Source: Ruthenibacterium lactatiformans
GTDB taxonomy: Bacteria > Bacillota > Clostridia > Oscillospirales > Ruminococcaceae
Reading direction: 5' to 3'
DNA length: 64,000 bases
NCBI RefSeq assembly: GCF_000949455.1
Contig: NZ_JXXK01000014.1
Coordinates: forward strand, 1-64,000
The notes beneath the pieces are model-generated. The model was given only the letters and a program-made list of their open reading frames with translations. It was not told the DNA's origin and ran no database searches. Below are positions 57,634 through 64,000 of the stretch, piece after piece. A program made the position numbers and the translations under genes. Each line of letters starts with the position of its first letter. The stretch's first letter is position 1.

Positions 57634-60600
57634 TTACAGTTTGAAGTAATCCACGCCGCCCTCAAACAGCTTCTGGTATTTGTTGCCGTCCACGTTCTTA
57701 TACAGGTTGTCGCCGCTGCGCTCGGAATGGCCCATCTTGCCCAGTACACGGCCGTCCGGGCTGGTGATGCCCTCCACGGCATAGTAGCTGCCGTTGGGGT
57801 TGTGGCGCACGTCCATGGTGGGCTTGCCGGACAGGTCTACATACTGGGTGGCGATCTGCCCGTTTTTCACTAGGCGGTCCAGCGTTTCGGCTCCGGCCAC
57901 GAAGCGGCCTTCGCCATGGCTGACGGCCACCGTGTGCACATCGCCCGGCTTTGTATACTGCAGCCAGGGCGAAAGGTTCGACGCCACACGGGTGCGCACC
58001 AGCATACTCTGGTGGCGGCCGATGGTGTTGAATGTCAGCGTGGGGCAGGTATCATCCGTCTCCACGATATCGCCGAAGGGCACAAGGCCCAGCTTGATGA
58101 GCGCCTGGAAGCCGTTGCAGATGCCCAGCATCAGGCCGTCGCGCTTTTGCAGCAGCCCGCGCACGGCCTCGGTGATGGCCGGGTTGCGGAAAAACGCCGT
58201 GATGAACTTGGCGCTGCCCTCCGGCTCGTCGCCGCCGGAGAAACCGCCCGGCAGGAAGATCATCTGGCTGCGCCCGATGAGCTCCTTCACAGCAGCCACG
58301 CTCTCGGCCACATGGGCCGGGGTGAGGTTGTTGATGACGAATACCTCGGGCTCGGCCCCGGCGCGCTCCATGGCGCGGGCGGAATCGTACTCGCAGTTTG
58401 TGCCCGGGAACACCGGGATCAGCACGCGGGGCTTTGCTGTGCCCACCTTGGGCGCCACGCGGTTCAGCGCCTCGTACTTCAGCGCGGGCGCCTCCTGCGC
58501 CGGCCCGGCTGCCTCTGCCGTACGGTAGGGCAGCACCGGCTCCAGCTTTGCTTCATAGGCTTCCTGCACTTTGGCCAGGTCGGCTGTCTCGCCGTTCAGT
58601 TCCCACACATAGCGCGCTGTTGTCTCGCCGATGGGCGTGCCCACGTCGATGTCCTCCGCCAGCTCCAGCACAAAGCTGCCATAGGCGTAGCCGAACAGCT
58701 TTGCGGCGTCAAAGCCCGGGGCGAAACGCACGCCCAGGCGGTTGCCCAGGCCCATTTTGAACAGTGCCTCGGCCAGACCGCCCATGGACGGCGTGTAGGC
58801 AGAAAGCACCTTTTTCTCTTTGATGAGCGTCTCCACCTGCGCCCACAGCAGCTTCAGGCTCCCGGCATTGGGCAGCAGGCCGTCGCGCATGGCCGGGCTC
58901 AGCAGCACCAGCTTCGAGCCGGGCAGCTTGAACTCCGGGCTGACGACATTGTCCGTATTGCCCGCGGCAACAGCAAAGCTGACCAGCGTGGGCGGCACGT
59001 CGATGTTTTCAAACGAGCCGGACATGGAGTCCTTGCCGCCGATGGCAGCGACGCCCAGTTCCACCTGCGCGTCCAGCGCGCCCAGCAGGCTGGCCATGGG
59101 CCGGCCCCAGCGGGTGGGGTCCGCGCCCAGGCGCTCGAAGTATTCCTGGAACGTGAGATAGGCGTTTTTGGCGGAAAAACCGGTGGCCACCAGCTTGGAA
59201 ACGCTCTCGGCCACGGCCAGGTAGGCGCTGTGGTACTCGCTCTGTTCGGCGATGAAAGGGTTGTAACCCCAGGCCATGCCGGAGCAGGTCTTTGTCTCGC
59301 CGTGGGGCACGGGCAGCTTTGCCGCCATTGCCTGCACGGGCGTGAGCTGTGTCCGGCCGCCGAAAGGCATCAGTACCGTACCCGCGCCGATGGTGGAATC
59401 GAACCGTTCGGACAGTCCTTTTTTGCTGCAGGTGTTCAGATCGCTCATCAGCGCGGTCAGTTTTTCCTCAAGCGTGCCCTCCGGCGCTTTGCAGGGTTCC
59501 ACGCTGCGTGCCGGCACGCGCACGTCCATATGCTTCTCCGCGCCGTTGGAGTTCAGGAATTTGCGCTTGATGTCGCAGATGATATTGCCGTTCCAGCGCA
59601 TGACAAGGCGCGGCTCCGCCGTCACCTCGGCCACGACGGTGGCCTCCAGATTTTCCCTGTTGGCTGCGGCAATGAATTTCTCCGCGTCCTCCTTCGCCAC
59701 CACAACGGCCATGCGCTCCTGGCTCTCGGAGATGGCAAGCTCGGTGCCGTCCAGCCCGTCATATTTTTTCGGTACGGCGTTCAAGTCAATGGAAAGGCCG
59801 TCGGCCAGCTCACCGATGGCGACGGAAACACCGCCCGCGCCGAAGTCGTTGCAGCGCTTGATCATCCGCGTTGCTTCCTTTGTGCGGAACAGGCGCTGCA
59901 GCTTGCGCTCCACAGGCGCATTGCCCTTCTGCACCTCTGCACCGCAGGTCTCCAGGCTCTCCAGCTTGTGGGCTTTGGAGGACCCTGTCGCGCCGCCGCA
60001 GCCGTCGCGGCCCGTGCGGCCGCCCAGCAGGATCACCACGTCTCCGGGGATGGGCTGCTCACGGCGCACGTTTGCCTCGGGCACCGCGCCCACCACCGCG
60101 CCGATCTCCATACGCTTGGCGATGTAGCCCGGGTGGTACAGCTCGTCCACCATACCGGTGGCAAGGCCGATCTGGTTGCCGTAGCTGGAATAGCCCGCCG
60201 CGGCTGTCGTCACCAGCTTGCGCTGCGGCAGCTTGCCGGGCATGGTATCCCTGACGGGCACCAGTGGGTCGCCCGCCCCGGTGACGCGCATGGCCTGGTA
60301 CACATAGCCGCGGTTGGCCAGCGGGTCCCGGATGGCGCCGCCGATGCAGGTGGCCGCGCCGCCGAACGGCTCGATCTCGGTGGGATGGTTGTGCGTCTCG
60401 TTTTTGAACAGCAGCAGCCAGGGCTCGTCCGTACCGTTGTTGTCCACGGTGATGCGCACGCTGCAGGCGTTGATCTCGTCGGATTCGTCCATGTTCTTCA
60501 GCACGCCGGTCTTTTTCAGGTACTTTCCGCCGATGGTGCCCAGGTCCATCAGGCATACGGGCTTGTTTTTGCCCGCGTGCACCTCCCTGCGCAGCGCAAG

Positions 60601-61344
60601 ATAACGCTCCCATGCGGCCTTCACCGTCTCGTCCTCGATCTGCACGTCGTCCAGGATGGTGCCGAAAGTGGTGTGGCGGCAGTGATCGCTCCAATAAGTG
60701 TCGATCATGCGGATCTCGGTGATGGTGGGGTCCCGTCGCTCGCTTTTGAAGTATTCTTGGCAGAAGGCGATGTCGCCTTCATCCATGGCGAGGCCGTAGT
60801 GCTTTACAAAATCCGCGAGGCCCGCTTCATCCAGCGCGGTGAAGCCCTCCAGCGTTTCCACGGTGGTTGGGATGGCGTAATCGGTCTTCAGCGTGGCCTT
60901 CTCCGCAAGGGACGCCTCCCGGGCCTCTACGGGGTTGATGACGTATTTTTTAATTTCAGCCAGCTCCTCCGCGCTGGGCGCGCCGTACAGCAGGAACACG
61001 CGGGCGGACTGCACGTCCGGCCGCTCGCCCTGGCTGATGAGCTGGATGCACTCGGCGGCGCTGGCCGCGCGCTGATCGAACTGGCCGGGCAGGAACTCGG
61101 TGGCGAACACCGCGTCCGCGCCTTCGGGCACGGCCGTATAGGTGAAGTCCAGCTGCGGCTCACTGAACACGGTGCCGCAGCACTGGGAAAACAGCTCTTC
61201 GGAGATGCCCTCCACGTCGTAGCGGTTCAGCAGGCGCAGGCCCGTCACGCTTTTGATGCGCAGCAGATGACGGATCTCGGACAAAATGCCCCTGGCCTCC
61301 ACCGCGTATTCGGGACGCTTTTCCACATAAATGCGATATACCAT
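57634..61344 (-). CDS. purL: Phosphoribosylformylglycinamidine synthase, single-chain type
   Basis: Converts FGAR to FGAM using glutamine. The 1236-aa protein fuses the three activities: N-terminal PurS-like domain, two AIRS-type ATP domains (ETHNHPTEIEPFGGAATC near 310; GGKDSMSG near 770) and a C-terminal class I glutaminase with the nucleophile in LGICNGFQALIKLG and the His in SHGEGRF. Hence no separate purS or purQ is needed. Start ATG 61344, 8 nt after GGGAGG. It lies 19 bp after purD. Confidence 0.96.
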   Translation of the reverse strand: MVYRIYVEKRPEYAVEARGILSEIRHLLRIKSVTGLRLLNRYDVEGISEELFSQCCGTVFSEPQLDFTYTAVPEGADAVFATEFLPGQFDQRAASAAECIQLISQGERPDVQSARVFLLYGAPSAEELAEIKKYVINPVEAREASLAEKATLKTDYAIPTTVETLEGFTALDEAGLADFVKHYGLAMDEGDIAFCQEYFKSERRDPTITEIRMIDTYWSDHCRHTTFGTILDDVQIEDETVKAAWERYLALRREVHAGKNKPVCLMDLGTIGGKYLKKTGVLKNMDESDEINACSVRITVDNNGTDEPWLLLFKNETHNHPTEIEPFGGAATCIGGAIRDPLANRGYVYQAMRVTGAGDPLVPVRDTMPGKLPQRKLVTTAAAGYSSYGNQIGLATGMVDELYHPGYIAKRMEIGAVVGAVPEANVRREQPIPGDVVILLGGRTGRDGCGGATGSSKAHKLESLETCGAEVQKGNAPVERKLQRLFRTKEATRMIKRCNDFGAGGVSVAIGELADGLSIDLNAVPKKYDGLDGTELAISESQERMAVVVAKEDAEKFIAAANRENLEATVVAEVTAEPRLVMRWNGNIICDIKRKFLNSNGAEKHMDVRVPARSVEPCKAPEGTLEEKLTALMSDLNTCSKKGLSERFDSTIGAGTVLMPFGGRTQLTPVQAMAAKLPVPHGETKTCSGMAWGYNPFIAEQSEYHSAYLAVAESVSKLVATGFSAKNAYLTFQEYFERLGADPTRWGRPMASLLGALDAQVELGVAAIGGKDSMSGSFENIDVPPTLVSFAVAAGNTDNVVSPEFKLPGSKLVLLSPAMRDGLLPNAGSLKLLWAQVETLIKEKKVLSAYTPSMGGLAEALFKMGLGNRLGVRFAPGFDAAKLFGYAYGSFVLELAEDIDVGTPIGETTARYVWELNGETADLAKVQEAYEAKLEPVLPYRTAEAAGPAQEAPALKYEALNRVAPKVGTAKPRVLIPVFPGTNCEYDSARAMERAGAEPEVFVINNLTPAHVAESVAAVKELIGRSQMIFLPGGFSGGDEPEGSAKFITAFFRNPAITEAVRGLLQKRDGLMLGICNGFQALIKLGLVPFGDIVETDDTCPTLTFNTIGRHQSMLVRTRVASNLSPWLQYTKPGDVHTVAVSHGEGRFVAGAETLDRLVKNGQIATQYVDLSGKPTMDVRHNPNGSYYAVEGITSPDGRVLGKMGHSERSGDNLYKNVDGNKYQKLFEGGVDYFKL

Positions 61345-61363
61345 AACGTTTCCTCCCTGTGGC

Positions 61364-62644
61364 TCACAGCGCGGCAAGCGCCTTCTGGCCGATGTCCGAG
61401 CGGCGGTGCAGCCCCTCAAAGCCGATCTGGTCCGCCGCGCCGTAGGCCGCGGCCACGGCGTCAAACAGCGAATCCGCCACGGCGGTGACGCCCAGCACGC
61501 GCCCGCCGCTGGTGACGAGCACATTGTCCGCAAGGGCCGTGCCCGCGTGGTACACGGTGGCCCCGCCGCCCGGCAGCTGGCCGTCCGCGAGGCCCGTGAT
61601 GGGCTTTCCTTTTTCATAGTGCTGCGGGTATCCGCCTGAAGCCAGCACCACGCACGCGGCGCTTTGGCCGCTGAATTTTACTTCCGTCTGCGCCAGCGTA
61701 CCGTTGGTGGCGGCCTGCATCACAGCCAGCAGGTCGCTCTCCAGAAGCGGCAGCACCACCTGGGTCTCCGGGTCTCCGAAACGGCAGTTGTACTCAATGA
61801 CCTTCGGGCCGTCGGGCGTAAGCATCAGCCCGAAATACAAACAGCCTTTGAAGGGCCGGCCCTCCGCGTTCATGGCCGCAACGGTGGGTTTGAAAATCGT
61901 CTCCATGCACACCTGTGCGATCTGCGGCGTATAATAGGGGTTGGGCGCGATGGTGCCCATGCCGCCGGTGTTCAGGCCCCTGTCGCCGTCCAGCGCGCGC
62001 TTGTGGTCCATGCTGGACACCATGGGCACGACGGTTTTTCCGTCGGTAAAGCTGAGTACAGAAACCTCCGGCCCCGTGAGAAACTCCTCGATGACGATAC
62101 GGCTGCCCGACGCGCCGAACTGCCTGTCCTCCATGATGCTTTTCACAGCGGCCAGCGCCGCGGCCTCGTCCTCGCAGATCAGCACGCCCTTGCCCAGCGC
62201 AAGGCCGTCCGCCTTGACGACAAGCGGGTACTTCCGGTTGGCGCGCACATAAGCCGCGGCCTCGCCCGCGTCCGCAAACGTCTCGTAGGCGGCCGTGGGG
62301 ATGCCGTACTTCTTCATCAGGTTTTTGCTGAACACCTTGCTGCCTTCCAGAATGGCGGCGGCCTTGTTGGGGCCAAAGGCGGGAATGCCCTTTTCCGCCA
62401 GCGCGTCCACCATGCCCAGCACCAGCGGGTCGTCCGGCGCGACGACCACATAATCGATGCCCTCCTGCACGGCAAAGGACACCACGCCCGCCACGTCGGT
62501 GGCGGCGATGGGCACGCACACGGCGTCGCTGGCGATACCGCCGTTGCCCGGCGCGGCATACAGCGCGGGGCGCCGCGGGCTTTCCTTCAGCTTGCGGATG
62601 ATAGCGTGCTCCCGCCCGCCCCCGCCGACAACCAGAACCTTCAT
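61364..62644 (-). CDS. purD: Phosphoribosylamine--glycine ligase
   Basis: ATP-grasp enzyme making GAR. The 426-aa protein has MKVLVVGGGGREHAI at the N-terminus, VVAPDDPLVLGMVD, the ATP-grasp segments VVKADGLALGKGV near residue 142 and GCLYFGLMLT, and YNCRFGDPETQVVLP near 285. ATG 62644, with GGGAGG about 8 nt upstream. Normal length, in the purine cluster. Confidence 0.96.
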   Translation of the reverse strand: MKVLVVGGGGREHAIIRKLKESPRRPALYAAPGNGGIASDAVCVPIAATDVAGVVSFAVQEGIDYVVVAPDDPLVLGMVDALAEKGIPAFGPNKAAAILEGSKVFSKNLMKKYGIPTAAYETFADAGEAAAYVRANRKYPLVVKADGLALGKGVLICEDEAAALAAVKSIMEDRQFGASGSRIVIEEFLTGPEVSVLSFTDGKTVVPMVSSMDHKRALDGDRGLNTGGMGTIAPNPYYTPQIAQVCMETIFKPTVAAMNAEGRPFKGCLYFGLMLTPDGPKVIEYNCRFGDPETQVVLPLLESDLLAVMQAATNGTLAQTEVKFSGQSAACVVLASGGYPQHYEKGKPITGLADGQLPGGGATVYHAGTALADNVLVTSGGRVLGVTAVADSLFDAVAAAYGAADQIGFEGLHRRSDIGQKALAAL

Positions 62645-62729
62645 AGGTCAACCTCCCTGCTTTCGCCGCCGCGCCGCCAAACGCGGGCAGAGCCGTGCTC
62701 CGCCCCGGCGCGGCCGCGCGGCGTTCTTT

Positions 62730-63920
62730 TTAATGGTGGAACAGGCGGATGCCGTTGAACGCCATCACAATGCCGTATTTATCGCAGGTTTCAATGACCT
62801 GCCCGTCCCGGATGGAGCCGCCCGGCTCCACGATGGCCGTCACGCCGGAACGGCGCGCGCGCTCGATGTTGTCCCCAAAGGGGAAAAATGCGTCGCTGCC
62901 GAGACAGACGCCCGTGACCTTGGACAGCCATTCTTTTTTTTCGGCGGGCGTCAACGGTTCGGGACGTGTGGTGAAGGTCTCCGCCCACACGCCGTCGCCC
63001 AGCACGTCCTCCCATTCGTCGGAGATATACACGTCGATGGCGTTGTCGCGGTTGGGGCGGGAGACGTCGGGACGGAACGGCAGGCCCAGCACCTTGGGGT
63101 GGTGGCGCAGCTGCCAGATGTCCGCTTTGTTGCCCGCAAGGCGCGTACAGTGGATGCGGCTCTGCTGGCCCGCGCCCACGCCGATGAGCTGCCCGCCCTG
63201 GGCATAGCACACCGAGTTGGACTGGGTGTATTTCAGCGCGATCAGGCACAGTGTCAGGTCCCGCTTCTGCTCGTCTGTCAGCGCCCTGTTCCGTGTGACG
63301 ATATTGGAGAACGTATCGTCGCCGAACTTCAGCTCGTTGCGCCCCTGCTCAAACGTGATGCCGAACACATCCTTGTGCTCCACAGGTGCGGGCTGGTAGG
63401 ATGGGTCGATGGCGACAATGTTGTAACCGCCCTTGCGCTTTGTTTTCAGGATGGCCAGCGCGGCGGCGGAATAGCCCGGCGCGATAACGCCGTCCGACAC
63501 CTCGTGCTGGATGACCTTCGCCGTGGCTTCGTCGCATTCGTCGGAAAGGGCGATCCAGTCCCCGAAGCTGGACATGCGGTCCGCGCCGCGGGCGCGGGCA
63601 TAGGCGCAGGCCAGCGGGGAAAGCTCGGTGTCCTCCACAAAATACATCTTTTTCAGCGTATCGTCCAGCGGCAGGCCCAGCGCCGCGCCGGCGGGGCTGA
63701 CGTGCTTGAAGGACGCGGCCGCGGGCAGGCCCGTGGCCTGGCGCAGCTCTTTTACAAGCTGCCACGCGTTCAGCGCGTCCAGGAAATTGATATAGCCCGG
63801 TTTGCCGTTCAAAACGGTGATGGGCAGCTCGCCCTCCCGCATGAAGATGCGCGCGGGCCGCTGGTTCGGGTTGCAGCCGTATTTCAGTTCCAGTTCTTTC
63901 ATATCCTTAAAAACCCCCAT
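62730..63920 (-). CDS. AICAR transformylase (PurH-like, no IMP cyclohydrolase domain)
   Basis: A 396-aa homologue of the C-terminal half of PurH, transferring a formyl group to AICAR. It has KYGCNPNQRPA, FLDALNAWQLV, the SFKHVSPAGAA catalytic Lys-His segment near residue 68, TQSNSVCYAQGGQ near 240 and CLGSDAFFPFGDNIERA near 340. The usual N-terminal MGS-like cyclohydrolase domain is absent, so IMP formation needs another protein, perhaps the gene ending at 63961. ATG 63920 follows GGGGA. Confidence 0.92.
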   Translation of the reverse strand: MGVFKDMKELELKYGCNPNQRPARIFMREGELPITVLNGKPGYINFLDALNAWQLVKELRQATGLPAAASFKHVSPAGAALGLPLDDTLKKMYFVEDTELSPLACAYARARGADRMSSFGDWIALSDECDEATAKVIQHEVSDGVIAPGYSAAALAILKTKRKGGYNIVAIDPSYQPAPVEHKDVFGITFEQGRNELKFGDDTFSNIVTRNRALTDEQKRDLTLCLIALKYTQSNSVCYAQGGQLIGVGAGQQSRIHCTRLAGNKADIWQLRHHPKVLGLPFRPDVSRPNRDNAIDVYISDEWEDVLGDGVWAETFTTRPEPLTPAEKKEWLSKVTGVCLGSDAFFPFGDNIERARRSGVTAIVEPGGSIRDGQVIETCDKYGIVMAFNGIRLFHH

Positions 63921-63960
63921 TCGATGTCCCCGGCGGCCCTGCCGCACACGGGGCGGCGCG

Positions 63961-64000
63961 TTACACTTTTTCGTATTTGTTCACGATGCGGTCCTGCGTT
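63961..64000 (-). CDS. C-terminal end of an upstream gene (partial)
   Basis: The frame reads TQDRIVNKYEKV then TAA (stop 63961-63963) and continues past the window edge. Only 12 residues are visible. From position, 40 bp upstream of the stand-alone AICAR transformylase, an IMP cyclohydrolase is a reasonable guess, but the sequence alone cannot show it. Confidence 0.5.
   Translation of the reverse strand, partial: TQDRIVNKYEKV

Noticed and set aside
1..64000. CRISPR array, insertion sequence, prophage or canonical metabolite riboswitch
   Set aside because: No regularly spaced repeats, transposase, integrase or phage genes, and no recognisable riboswitch core; the only leader I could match to a known class is that of L10.

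Overview
The window looks like chromosomal DNA from a high-GC, spore-forming member of the Clostridia, most likely an Oscillospirales gut lineage. The reasons are: sporulation gene spoIIP; the Gram-positive order rimP-nusA-ylxR-ylxQ-infB-rbfA; a single-chain PurL next to a PurH homologue that lacks the IMP-cyclohydrolase domain; anaerobe-type flavodiiron protein plus rubredoxin; L-lactate dehydrogenase; and frequent TTG/GTG starts behind strong GGAGG sites. Most genes lie on the minus strand. I see no prophage, transposase or CRISPR array; the accessory signal is in intergenic repeats.

Layout. 120-10765 (minus): translation and RNA operon rimP, nusA, ylxR, ylxQ, infB, rbfA, DHH phosphoesterase, truB, ribF, rpsO, pnp. 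10941-15933 (minus): P1/DmpA peptidase, pgsA, rimO, recX, recA. 16322-18099: prmC and a YqhQ-like protein. 18209-21704: lipoprotein, response regulator and a sensor kinase whose N-terminus is frameshifted. 21944-28024: ZIP transporter, TetR regulator, and a divergent ABC exporter with a very long coiled-coil permease. 28111-32404: small accessory genes (DUF4352 lipoprotein, DUF6530, GIY-YIG, MarR, DegV, small membrane proteins, DUF2089). 32540-36212 (minus): rpmG, secE, nusG, rplK, rplA, then separately promoted rplJ-rplL with an L10-type leader. 36628-42493 (plus): ddl, murI, DUF1934, argS, YhhN, NAT-like. 42558-46269: ldh, amidohydrolase, PadR/HAAS-like pair, a 32-aa membrane peptide. 46422-50492: tRNA-Arg with duplicated 3' end, NUDIX, NERD-like, CarD-like, spoIIP, rubredoxin-like. 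50580-56095: flavodiiron protein, RlmA-like, DEAD helicase, YitT. 56188-64000 (minus): purine genes purB, purL, purD, AICAR transformylase and the end of one more gene.

The most unusual signal is a family of about 145-bp intergenic elements (five copies: 16171, 21752, 44731, 54801, 54944). Each carries a TATAAT box on the minus strand, a four-way-junction (cloverleaf-like) fold whose stems show compensatory changes between copies, a conserved linker, and an A/T-flanked GC hairpin resembling a terminator. All five lie upstream of, and point toward, a minus-strand gene (recA, the lipoprotein/two-component operon, an amidohydrolase, a DEAD helicase). A second, about 115-bp family (16048, 55089) sits directly beside two of them. 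I do not recognise either as a described family.
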